Part shown: piece after piece, positions 49,217 to 59,400 of the stretch
How the letters are laid out: every line of letters starts with the position of its first letter
How positions within the stretch are numbered: position 1 is the first letter of the stretch
NCBI GenBank assembly: GCA_031216445.1
Contig: CM062211.1
Location: 3,794,001-3,858,000 of the forward strand
Reading direction: 5' to 3'
From: Lateolabrax maculatus
Lineage: Eukaryota > Chordata > Actinopteri > Acropomatiformes > Lateolabracidae
DNA: 64,000 bases
Program-made: the position numbers and the translations under genes
Notes under the pieces: model-generated
The model's database searches: none
Seen by the model: the letters and a program-made list of their open reading frames with translations, nothing else
What the model was told of the DNA's origin: nothing

Positions 49217-49440
49217 CCCTTTTCTCTACTTTCTTCTTGGCTTCTTTCTTGTGGTCCCAAAATTATGCAACCTGAACTAAGTTGAACTTGATTTAGCTGA
49301 CGACTTACTCATTCCTCTGGGTTTGATTGAACAGCATTCTTGAAATACTTGAGCGTGCAGTGCAATGGATACTCCGGAAGTTTCGCATTGGGCATGTTAG
49401 CAACAATGAACTTCTCCCACAATTTAGCTGACTTCAAAAA
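48850..49440 (-). pseudogene. ERV region with two H-x-T-L motifs (2H phosphoesterase-like), disrupted
   Basis: Between protease and RT the minus strand encodes HCTL at 49351-49362 (frame closing at a TGA, 49309-49311) and HVTL at 48881-48892, in hydrophobic contexts (LHCTLKYF and PHVTLLVS). A pair of H-x-[ST]-x motifs is the signature of the 2H phosphoesterase superfamily. Between them lies a Lys/Glu-rich low-complexity block (about 48950-49255; minus strand GAA/AAG-rich) that seems to have expanded inside the domain. The activity is unproven; the motifs could be structural. Confidence 0.45.
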
Positions 49441-49900
49441 TTCTGCACCAAGATTTTCCGATCCAATATACTGATGAAGCTTCAGTTTCTGTCTTCATTA
49501 AAAATTGATTAACAACATCATTTGGCACTTCCACCAGACAGCCATCTGGTGTACACTTTATTGTACAGTTCAATTTACACAAAGCATCTCTTCCCAAAAG
49601 AGCCATAGGTGTATGTTCCGATACCAGTATAGGTATTGTAGTCTTCAGGTGTTTGTAGCAGAGCTCAATTGGTTTCGTGAGAGGAACCAGCTGTTTAACT
49701 CCCTCAAACCCGATTGTCCGAATCAATTGACCAGACATGGGGAGATGTATAGCATCTTCAGGCCGAATACAGGTGAAAGCCACTCCGCTGTCCACCATTG
49801 CTTCCAATGGTCGATTATTTACTTTCACTTCTATCGTTGGATCTCTTTCCGGCCCTGATACTACCAGCTGACACCCCCCTTTCGAGTCTTCTGGGCACCT
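49424..49900 (-). pseudogene. pro: ERV protease region, in frame after the Gag UAG
   Basis: The frame runs on directly from the Gag amber codon. It holds a retropepsin-like domain with the active-site triad as VDSG (DSG rather than DTG) and the flap-distal ALLGRDAL motif. About 135 codons follow the domain start before a stop at 49424, where a one-base shift moves the homologous reading into another frame. Expression would need readthrough of UAG, as in gammaretroviruses. Only the protease part looks intact. Confidence 0.82.
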
Positions 49901-52048
49901 CTAGAATCCTGGTTCCGGACCCCTATAAGGGTTCACCGGTCCCTCTGATGGTCTTAGTTGGCCCCTAAATCCTCCTCTGAAATTTCCTTCAAAATTTCCT
50001 CCTGGCCTATTGCACTCCCGAGCAAAATGGCCACACTGTCCACAATTATAACATACTTCTGAAGATTGTTGGAAATACGGCTCAAATCTTCCTCTTCCGA
50101 AATTTCCTCGACCTCTTCCTCTCCAGGTCTGTGCTTGACCAAAAGCAGGCTGCGGGTAGGAAGCAACTGGAACCACTACTGGTGGCTGGGCTGACTGGAA
50201 CTGATCTTGATCCGGCAGCAGTTGTGGTAACACTTGATCCATTGGAGACTGACTCTGTACTACCAGAGCCTGTTTCTTCTCTTTCTTGTTATCCACTAGC
50301 TGTACTTGATTGAGTTTTCTGAGGATCTCTTGATCTTGCTCTTTCTGGTCCTGTTCCTTTTTCCTATATAGATCCACTTGATGGGCTATATGATCCGTAT
50401 AAACACTCTTCATCATGCTTCCAAGTCCAACCACCTCAGCCAGTTTACTTCTCACTGGTTGGGGCAGCCCCTTCTGTATTTTGGCTCGCAAAATTGACTG
50501 CTCCATTTGATTCAAGTCCGGGTCATTTCCTGTCACGTTTCTCCACTTTTGAAAGGCTCTTGACACATAGGCTCTTGGGTTCTCTTCCTGTCCCAGTGGC
50601 TCAATGAGAACACTATCGGGATGTACATTTATTGGAAATGTATCTTTCAGTGCTCTCCATACTCGAGCTCTATTTGCAGAAAACAGCTCTGAATCATTCA
50701 CAGCAGTTCCCATATATCGAATGAGTCCAGCTCTCTGTAGAATCTCTTCCATAGCGGAAACTCCAAGGAGGTTAGCCAACAGTCTCTTGATGTCTCCCAT
50801 GGCAAATTGTGTTCCCACCATGAGCTCATCCATCTTTGAAGTCCAAGGATGTGCTCCATCCTGAAGAATAGGTAGCTTCTCCATCATATCTGACATATCT
50901 GTATTCTGCCAAGGCTTATACTCCAAATTCTGTCCTCTGACGAACACTGGAAGCATCTTATCATCCTTATCACGCAAATAATATCTGGGAGGATCAGTCT
51001 TTTCTTTAGCTAAGGATCCTTCTTTGCTCCTTTTTCCTGTTGCCATCTCTGGCCCTGTGGGGGCTGGGGTTAGATCATCTGGTGTCCTTCGATGTATTTC
51101 ATCCAGCGAGACTCTCCGACCTTGCTCTTCAAGCTCTTTATACATTCGCCACTCTTCTTCCTCTTCCAAGTCTCTTCTAAGCTGTATTGAGTGTTGTCTT
51201 GTGTAGGGAGTATACTCACGCTCCCGATCACTGTCATCATCCCTAGTGACACTATCACTGGTAATAACATATTTTGCGTCTGGTTTTTCCAAAGGTTGTC
51301 TTCCTCTTCTTTCAGCTCTGACCAATATTTCCTTCACTGAGGGATCGTATCCTCCAATTGGCTTAATATCATCATCACTGTCATACTCATATCTCCTGGA
51401 GGCTGCTTTTCCTGGTCCGAGTTCACTTGGCTTCCTCCTTAACATCCCTGGCTTCTTGGACTTGATGAAAGGACGCATCACGATGGTAGTTGTAGCTTTC
51501 CCTTCTTCAATCACTCTTCTGTCATCATCTTCAATATGGTATACACCATCATGACTCAGAACTGGAAGTTGGGGATAGGCTTCCTTAAACTGCACCTCTT
51601 CCTTATAAGGTGGAGGGTTCTTGATTGGCTCCGTATGCGAAAAAGGTGTATTAATTTCCGCCATTAGTTTTTCTATTTCTTTTGCATTTTTTCGGATTTT
51701 TTCTGCGCCTCTATCGTTTTTATCTTTCACAGCTTTTAACCGTTTCTGTCCCTCATTTTCAAACAATTGGAGAACACCAAGCTCTGTTTGTCTCTTTTCT
51801 TTACGTTGTTCCCCCTTTTTGCCCTTCTTTTGGCCTGCCTTATAGGTGGACACAAGCACCTGCATTGTTTTGATTACATCAGGGTTAAGAGTCCCCTCCT
51901 CTGGCCATGGTTGGTCAATTTCAGGCCAACGTTTATGCCATTTCTCCGACATCTTGGCAATACCTTTAATTAAAGGATTACTCTTTTGTACTACATCAAC
52001 AGGAGTAATTACTTTGGGATTTGGGATCTCAATGTTCTTTTTTGTCAT
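49901..52048 (-). CDS. gag: ERV Gag polyprotein, 715 residues, intact open frame
   Basis: The Gag precursor forms the viral core. The N-terminal part is matrix-like (a WPEEGT motif near residue 49), with no glycine at position 2, so N-myristoylation of the usual kind is not predicted. A PPPY late-domain motif is at residues 145-148, after a Lys/Glu-rich probably coiled segment. The middle is capsid-like of the Gag_p30 type (roughly residues 385-590). One CCHC zinc knuckle (C-x2-C-x4-H-x4-C) lies at about residues 666-679, followed by a Gly/Arg-rich tail. It ends at UAG (49901-49903) and the same frame continues open into protease. The open frame is preserved although pol is decayed. The product has the domain order of gammaretroviral Gag but is longer than usual. 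Confidence 0.92.
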   Translation of the reverse strand: MTKKNIEIPNPKVITPVDVVQKSNPLIKGIAKMSEKWHKRWPEIDQPWPEEGTLNPDVIKTMQVLVSTYKAGQKKGKKGEQRKEKRQTELGVLQLFENEGQKRLKAVKDKNDRGAEKIRKNAKEIEKLMAEINTPFSHTEPIKNPPPYKEEVQFKEAYPQLPVLSHDGVYHIEDDDRRVIEEGKATTTIVMRPFIKSKKPGMLRRKPSELGPGKAASRRYEYDSDDDIKPIGGYDPSVKEILVRAERRGRQPLEKPDAKYVITSDSVTRDDDSDREREYTPYTRQHSIQLRRDLEEEEEWRMYKELEEQGRRVSLDEIHRRTPDDLTPAPTGPEMATGKRSKEGSLAKEKTDPPRYYLRDKDDKMLPVFVRGQNLEYKPWQNTDMSDMMEKLPILQDGAHPWTSKMDELMVGTQFAMGDIKRLLANLLGVSAMEEILQRAGLIRYMGTAVNDSELFSANRARVWRALKDTFPINVHPDSVLIEPLGQEENPRAYVSRAFQKWRNVTGNDPDLNQMEQSILRAKIQKGLPQPVRSKLAEVVGLGSMMKSVYTDHIAHQVDLYRKKEQDQKEQDQEILRKLNQVQLVDNKKEKKQALVVQSQSPMDQVLPQLLPDQDQFQSAQPPVVVPVASYPQPAFGQAQTWRGRGRGNFGRGRFEPYFQQSSEVCYNCGQCGHFARECNRPGGNFEGNFRGGFRGQLRPSEGPVNPYRGPEPGF

Positions 52049-54600
52049 TTTGATGACTTTTTATATTCCCAAATTATAGATTGAAACTAATTACCAAGAC
52101 TTTAAACCACTTAAATCTATTAAGATCACTTTCCCTCTCTCTTTTTTAATTAACTATATAATTAATCAGCAAATTAACCAATAAATCAATAAATCAATCA
52201 ATCAACCAATCAACAAATTAATCCGTTTACTTATTTGTTCGTATGTTTATTTATTTTATACGCCACTATTTTACCACAGTCAATGTAAAAAAGAATGCAT
52301 GAGGATTGTCAACTTCAAAGGAATCAACAGCTTACTTATTATAGTAGCAACACCCACATCACCAAATCCGCAAATAATATTGACTACACACACAAACAAC
52401 TCTCAACAGAGTTCAACCACAATACTCCAATAATTAATCAAATACATTAACTGATCAGTCTGTTGCCAAGCGTCACTTTGAAATAACTACAGCAAGTATT
52501 GCTCATAAATGCACAAGCAAATAAATGCACTCTATTAACCCCAAATTGAGAAATGTTCATATAGCACCATATATGAAATCAAATCAAATGTATGTCTTCA
52601 ATAGTAGCTATGAATGAATTCACATAAAAACATTTGTAAAGCAGGTGTTTGGAAAAAGAGTTTGTGGATAAAAACTGTACTGGCCTTATTCAGACTGGAT
52701 TCAGGAGTTGCACATGCTGTTATCAGCAAGCCTCAATCCGTATGATATATGGGCCAGCCAAATTCGTGTCTGCACCTCCTCCTCTTTTTCCTCCCCTTCA
52801 GCTCTCTCACAACATAGGAGAACAAAGAGAGAAACAGAAAAGAAATTCAACGTCCCATAATTCTACTAGACCATTTTAACTGCACTATAAACAAGCCTAC
52901 TCCCTTTTCAAACACTAAGTTACAACCACATATTATACATTTCTATTTTCCTTTCTAACTTATTTAACTCTATTAACCCCTTAAATTACTCAATAATATA
53001 GGATTGTTACCCACACCTATATTAACAAATTAAGCCTAACCTACTAATATCCCTACCAATCTTTCTACTTCAAGATCACAAACGTCCTTATTGGGAGCTC
53101 ATATTTAATCAATTAAAATGTCCTCTGAAAGAGGCTCATAAGTTATTACAAATTCTGAAATATCCCCCAAAAAGGCTCATATGTTTTAACAAACTAAAGA
53201 ATGTCCTTTGTAGAAAAGGCTCATAAGTTTTACCAGATTCAGGAATGTCTTCTTTAGAGGCTCATAAATTTTAGCATTAAAAACAGAATATCCTTCCCTG
53301 TATCTTTAATTAACCTCCTATTGTTGATCACAACCTATATATTCTTATTCCATATAAAATCTACCACATTAATATAAACCACATAAACCACAACAACTTT
53401 TCACTCACAGCCAAACCACAGAGACAGCGTTCTCTACACACACAGCAACCACAGCAGCAGAGTCCCGCTCTACTCACCCCCAGAGAACAATCACTCAACA
53501 AAAACACAAAATATAATCCCAATTTGAAGCTTCTCCTTATTTTTATGTTACTATAATCTAATTTCTTAGATTGGACTCTTAGATTTAGGCTTAGGCATTT
53601 AGACTTTTACTCTATACTCTTTATCTCTTTATCTCTATTTCACTTCTTCACTCTATTTTACTTTTAAAATTATCTAATTGCCCTGGGCCCAGGGTTGTTA
53701 CTTTCCTCTTTTTATTCTCTAATTCCTCTGACTATTTCTCAAAGCCAACCTTCACGCAGTGTCTAATCTACACATGTCTTACCGTTAAGAAGTTGAGGGC
53801 CCACCTTCATTACTCTTGCATGATGTTATTTAGCTCACCTTATCGTTACTAATTAGGCTATTCTACACATTTACTTCAACCTTTTTTATTCCCTTCATTT
53901 CTTTATCTTCTCTTTATCGACAGCCTATTCCTTTCATGCATGCTTGAGTTCTTCAGTGACTTACAGAAAGCGTCCCCCACATGCACTGTCACAGTCCGCA
54001 TGCATTACTCAGGAAATGTGTGTTTTTTCAATCATCCCTCTTCATTCATACTTAAGCAATTCTTTATGCTTATTCCTTTGCATTCATCAAGCAATTCTTT
54101 ATGCTTTTTAATGCACATTCATTCTTTAACACTCTTTATTCTTTAGCACCCTTTATGCTTCTTAATTTTTCCCCCATTCACTTTTGTCCTCAGTCATTGT
54201 AATATTTCCAATAGCACACATTTCACTGTCCTTTGGCTACCAATACAATGACGGTACACTACTTTATGCCTAGCCCTCTTCTTTTTAGTCTATTTTAACT
54301 CTTTTAGTACTTTATTACTGTTATTCTTTTCTCTCTCTTTTTTTTTTCTATCACACTCCCCCCTATTGCGTCGTGCACTACGCAATAAAACCCAAATTTA
54401 GAACGGAGTCTCCCCCCACCATCAGCACAGCATGGCACACACACACATGATCCTTTACGGTGCGACTACAGCAGCCACAGAACAAATTCAACGAACACAC
54501 CAGCGCTCCATCATGTGAGAAATGCTCACCGTATTGGTCGACCAGGAGCGGGAGCAGGTGCGCTGAAGCCGTCGGCGACGCTGCAGGTCACAACACGTCC
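52049..54600 (-). other. ERV long 5' leader (about 2.55 kb)
   Basis: Between the primer-binding site and the Gag ATG at 52048 there is unusually long, AT-rich sequence with no long open frame on the sense strand. It includes imperfect tandem repeats (53095-53300) and 'ctttatgctt' repeats (54055-54170). The splice donor and packaging signal are not identifiable by eye. Confidence 0.6.
53095..53300. repeat. Degenerate ~50-bp tandem repeats in the ERV leader
   Basis: About four units share 'aatgtcctttgaaa' followed by 'GGCTCATAAGTTTTA'. The core appears near 53130, 53175, 53217 and 53259 with decay between units. Confidence 0.75.
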
Positions 54601-54616
54601 GGAGTTCGTGACGCCA
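54601..54616 (-). promoter_or_regulatory. Candidate ERV primer-binding site
   Basis: Five bases inside the 5' LTR the minus strand reads TGGCGTCACGAACTCC, starting with the TGG that pairs to tRNA CCA ends. I cannot assign the tRNA from memory. Confidence 0.5.
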
Positions 54617-54621
54617 ATTTC

Positions 54622-55080
54622 TGTTGTATCTTCTGTAGCGATGATGTGATGATGATGAAGGAATCTCCGCTGACACCGACTTAATTGTATAAAAAGGTTT
54701 ATTACAAAAAGTACAGCATCAAAACAAGCACCAAAGATTGCCTGTGAGAGGATCCGAAGCCAATGTGAATCTCTCCCGTTTTCCACTCGAACTACACCTT
54801 TTAAAGCCTCATGGTATAGCTAATGTGTGGTAACAAGATAGGCTCAGAGCCAACCTCATAACCATATATGGCTATTTTTACAAAAAGGGAAGGTGTGAAC
54901 ATATAGTTCATGTTAAAACTGATCTCCTCTCTTTGGAACTTTAGAAAAACAACCACCAAGGGGCACCCATCTATGAAAGTAGCCAGACCTTTGACATAGG
55001 CTTATCTAAACATTGGATCCACACAAGTATCTAAACATTGGATCCACATGGGAGAGACATCTCTCAGCTCAGACACCTCA
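54622..55080 (-). repeat. ERV 5' LTR (459 bp)
   Basis: Matches 45725-46183 except for three substitutions. As the upstream LTR it would promote proviral transcription toward lower coordinates, away from the beta NXPE gene. Confidence 0.93.
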
Positions 55081-55084
55081 CATT
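55081..55084. repeat. ERV target-site duplication, right (CATT)
   Basis: Matches 45721-45724. Confidence 0.85.
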
Positions 55085-56060
55085 ACATATAGTATTTAAC
55101 CAGTATCTCACTTTTCCTTTAACAATTTTATGTGTAGGAGCCCAAATAAACCCAAATAAAACTCTGTACAGTGCATATGTTAAAACATAGAAACCTGTCT
55201 GTAAGACAGCATTCAGGTAACACAAACCCACACACGCTGTTTGCACCTGCCGCCGTACCTCGTAACGGAATTTCAAAGTTTATTTTTAAAGTTCGACAAA
55301 AATGCTCAAACAATATCACAATATCCCCATAACACTCGTCCACATAAAGCTAGGCTTTAAAATTGTCTATTGGTAATTTTCACCAGCTACTAACCTGTAA
55401 AATACAGATAAAAGTTCAGCAGCAATGAAGAAGCGGAGTAGCTAGGTCGTCATCCAGATTGTGTCTGGAGCATGGATGTATAAAGAGAACTGGATACAGC
55501 GTTGGAGGCGGGACCTCGTTTATTCCTATGGAAGTTGCTCAGTGGCGCATGAAGCAAACATCCGGGTATTCAGTATGCAGAAGTTTACAGACTTTCCCGC
55601 TCTGTTGGGCCCATAGAGCATGCGCACTAGTGTTTCTGTAACCCCTGCCTCCCAGCCGCTCGGTCCTGGACTCATTCACATGACCGGCAGAATAAAGTAA
55701 CTCTGGATTCGGCTATTAGTGAACTTTACAACTTTTAGGATCTAATGATTTAAATAAGGGCTATTAAAGTGTTAGAACTGGGTAGTTGATGTACCTCAAA
55801 AAAATTTATCCACTGAGTTACAGACGTCTCTTTCTCAATGTTAGTCAATGGGAAAAAGTATTTTTGGTCCCAATGGCATCACGTGACGGACCGGGAAGTT
55901 GTAATTCCACTGTTTGGCCACTATGTCAAATTGGCTTCAAAGTGTGGCACACTTCCTGGGGGCTTGGTCTGGACTGTGGGCAGGGACCCCCCACTAAAAT
56001 GACCCGGACGCGACTAATCTGGTGCCAAACGTTCCACCTGTGTGCTGCTACATTTTACCA
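55085..56060. mobile_element. Teleost repeat hosting the ERV (with 45596-45720)
   Basis: Sequence with no counterpart in alpha. Parts ('gatgtataaagagaactggatac', 'cccataacactcg', 'tcaatgggaaaaagta') look like an abundant fish non-autonomous transposon. It ends near 56051 with ccacctgtgtgctgctaca. Boundaries and family not determined. Confidence 0.4.
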
Positions 56061-56077
56061 TTTCTCTTTACCATATG

Positions 56078-56125
56078 TGCATATATATATATATATAAAT
56101 ATATATATATATAAAAATATAAAAT
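56078..56125. repeat. AT-dinucleotide microsatellite
   Basis: Imperfect (AT)n runs, no coding content. Confidence 0.85.
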
Positions 56126-56372
56126 ATGGTTATCACCTACATTATTAGGGGTAATATTAAACCCTGGAAATCAAAAAAATGACTGTCGAACTAATTATAT
56201 TATATAATTAATTTAAATAAACACAAAATGACTGCACAATTTTGGGGTGTACCACATCAGCATAACAAGTTGTAGTTATCCTTTTTTGTTTTGTTTTTAT
56301 TTCTTATTCTAGTAGCAGATAATCTTGTCACAGTGCTACGCTGCAGCCATAGAGGAAGCTTGATCACCAATC

Positions 56373-56471
56373 ATGAAGGTCAGGATCTGCCTTCCCAAGT
56401 ACGGCGTCATCGTCCTCTTTCTGGTTGTGGCTGTGCTAATCTTTGTGCTACGTAACATGGAGGTCCTGGAG
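56373..56471 (+). CDS. nxpe-like: NXPE-like beta, coding exon 1 (signal anchor)
   Basis: 33 residues with the same hydrophobic helix as alpha; changes S4R, F5I and Y28N. Donor GTGAGA intact. Confidence 0.88.
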
Positions 56472-59400
56472 GTGAGAACTTGGGTTTTAGTGGGATGACC
56501 TGAAGGGTGGACCCTGTCTGAAATGTTTAATATTAGTCAGATTTCAGAATATTATTTTAAAATGTGCGTTTTAATGTGGCTCAGCATAACAGTGATGTTC
56601 TTTATTACAAATCAATAAAATTTCAATAAAAGTTATTTTCCTTCACATTCCTAGCCTGGGATTGCCAGACTAATTCGCAAATGCGTATTAGTCTGGAACC
56701 TTTCAGTTCATTTTTGATTTCCAAGGGGCGTTATCGATGGGTGAAGACAACCAATCAGAGCGATGAAATGCCGTCGGACGGTACGTCCTATCAGTAGTTC
56801 GGCAAACACATTTTTCTTATGAACATAAAGTTAAGTGCAGTTGTTTGTTCGTCTTTTAGAGAAAATTTACCGTCTATTCCGTTTAATACTGCCACCTCAG
56901 CCAGCCGGAGAACACAGCAGCGCCATTTTGGATACTTACAAAGATACCTGAATGGCACTCGTCTCTGTCAATCATCGTATTAAAGCAGCCTCCTACTAGA
57001 TAAATGCTTGTGATTGGTTAGCCCAATAAATTGGCAGAGAGATCAGTTTGAATGGGATAGGGGCCAGACAGATCTGCCAGAGCAAATAAAACATGAGCTC
57101 TCAGATTCATCTGGTTCCCAGGCTATCACATTCCTGCACTGTGATTTGCTGACAGCTGCAGCTCTTCTAGTTAAAGGATACGCCTGGGATTATTCTATAC
57201 TTTTCATTTCATGACAATACTAAACCATCTTCTTCTTTCAAATCATCAGATGTTAAAGAGCCTCTATCGTGCTAAACATGAATTTCAGTGAACAACCATC
57301 GACAAACCAGAAAAACTTTGGATTTGAATTTAACATTCAGGTTCTTGTCTTTTTCAAAGCAGATTGAATATCTTGCAACTTCTGCCCTTTCCCATGGTTC
57401 AATGTTAATAACAGAGCAAGAGGTCACTCGGAACTCAGGAAAGAAATTCCTGCAGCCAATAGCCAACAGATCAACACAGATCACAACAGAAATATTTTGT
57501 GCTTTGGGGCAGGAAGAATCTTCCTTCTTGGCCCTTTTGTTTCATTTAATTAATTTGCTTGTAGTACATTTGTTTGACGCATCTTTGTCACCATCTCTCT
57601 CTCGACCCCCTGCCAGTTTCAGCATCGAGTGATCTCCACCATCATGGTCCCGAGAGTTTCCACTGTCCCTGACATGCATCACAGCTTCTGCACCTTCCAG
57701 CCACTGTCCCCTGAGGACGCTCTGGAGGAACGCCTCCTACTAGACTCCATTGCATGGCCTGAAACTCTAGTTTTGCCAGCTCCTTATTCCCTGGAGCAGA
57801 CCAGTGATCCTGCCCACAGCAACTTCACCATTCTCCCACCAGGGAGGGGAGGAGGACAGTGGCACGTAGGGGATCAGCTGGAGGTTTTGATCAAAATGCA
57901 TGACTTCCAGGGCCATCCCAAGAAGTCTGGGGGAGACTTCTTACTTGCCCGGCTGCACAACCTGACACTTGGTGCAGGTGTGGTTGGGCATGTGGTGGAT
58001 CATCTCAATGGCAGCTACTCTGCTGTGTTCTCTTTACTCTGGGAAGGAAATGCACAGGTTCAGGTGATGATGAAAACTAATTGATAAAGCTAACGTTTGC
58101 TCTATGAGTTATATAACTATAACTCTGTTTGACTGATGTGTATGCCATCATCACATTATCTCGAATTTGCTAGTCTCATAGTGTAATAGTAGCACCCAGG
58201 AGGCTCCTGAATTTGGGAAACACTACGCAGAAGTTGTGCTAGTTGTGAATGGGACTTTTTCTTAACCTGTATCCAAACAAAGTAATGTAACAAAAAAATT
58301 CTTCTTGGCCTTGGAAGTAGGGCTCGGTTACTGATGTAAACTGGTTAGCCCTTCATGCTAAAATTATATTACAGCAGACAAAACAGACTATTTTGTCAGA
58401 GTATCAGAGTGTCTGTCTTACTACAGTCTCATATACAGCCCTTCAACATGTGGAGAATTCCAAAGCTTGACACACCTGCTCTGCCTAGTTACGGTTGCTA
58501 AGCTATGGTTGATGTCTGATGTCTGAATATTAATCTGGTTTACGAAAAATGTGTCAATGTGTTGAGCTTTAAGTAGTATTCACTTTATTTGTCTTTACTG
58601 ATATGACTGAACATGATGGACTTCATGAAAACTCTGGTTCTCTATCCTATCAGGTGACACTGGTTCACCCTTATGAGGCCATCACAGTGCTGCGCAGGTT
58701 GACCAGTGAACAGCCTAATAGGGTTAACTTCAAAAGCCTGTTCCGCTCAGGCTCAGTCTCTGAAACTACCATCTGTGCCATCTGCCTACGTCCGACCCAG
58801 CAGCCTCTGTGCAACTACACTGACCTCCGTACAGGCGAGTCTTGGTTCTGCTACAAGCCAAAGAAGCTGAGCTGTGATGCCAGAATCACCCACTCCGATG
58901 GACAATTCATACCCAACATCAAGCCCAAGGAGCAAAAGCTCTTTCTAAGGTAAGGGGGCAGAGAGACAGGACTTGCATATGTACCTCCTTGGCGGGAAAC
59001 TTCAGAAGTTCACTATGGGCAGTAAAGATTGACTCTGAAGATGTTCATGTTGTAAAGATCAGAATCAGAATCAGAAGAATCTGAATCTGAAACAGAAGAA
59101 TCTGAATCATAATCAGCTTTATTGCCCATTGAGCCCCCTTCTGTTGTATTCGCTATCGAGCCTTTAACAGAGCTCATTAGAACTACCCCAATGATTAGGG
59201 GCTTTAATGTTAAAGGCACAGTAGGCTACATAAAATGTCTCTTTATGCAGACAACGTCCTCCTGTACTAAGTTGAGATAGATACTGCATCCCATGTCTGC
59301 CTTAATGAACAATTTGAACTTAATTCATTAGTTTAATTAAAAACTGAAGCCATGTCCATTGGCTGTGCTCCACCTAGTGGCTTCCCTTTTCATAGGTCAC

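Larger units (their letters stand above)
45725..55080 (-). mobile_element. Endogenous gammaretrovirus-like provirus (ERV), 9,356 bp, defective
   Basis: Two 459-bp LTRs (TG...CA) flank an internal region read on the minus strand: leader, Gag, protease, an H-x-T-L region, partial RT, integrase. The target duplication is CATT (45721-45724 and 55081-55084). The LTRs differ at three positions, so the insertion is young. Features pointing to a gamma/epsilon-like retrovirus are a single CCHC zinc knuckle, a PPPY motif in Gag, Gag and protease in the same frame separated by one UAG, a 4-bp target duplication and an RT with YMDD. Large parts of RT and all of RNase H are missing, integrase is frameshifted, and no envelope gene is recognisable. 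It lies upstream of the beta NXPE coding exon 1, antisense to it, and is absent from the alpha units. Confidence 0.95.

Noticed and set aside
48951..49280. 109-codon Ser/Phe-rich plus-strand frame
   Set aside because: Complement of the Lys/Glu-rich low-complexity block of the ERV; composition artefact.
51246..52079. Several plus-strand open frames opposite Gag
   Set aside because: Shadows of the long Gag frame; no motifs and no retroviral antisense gene signature.
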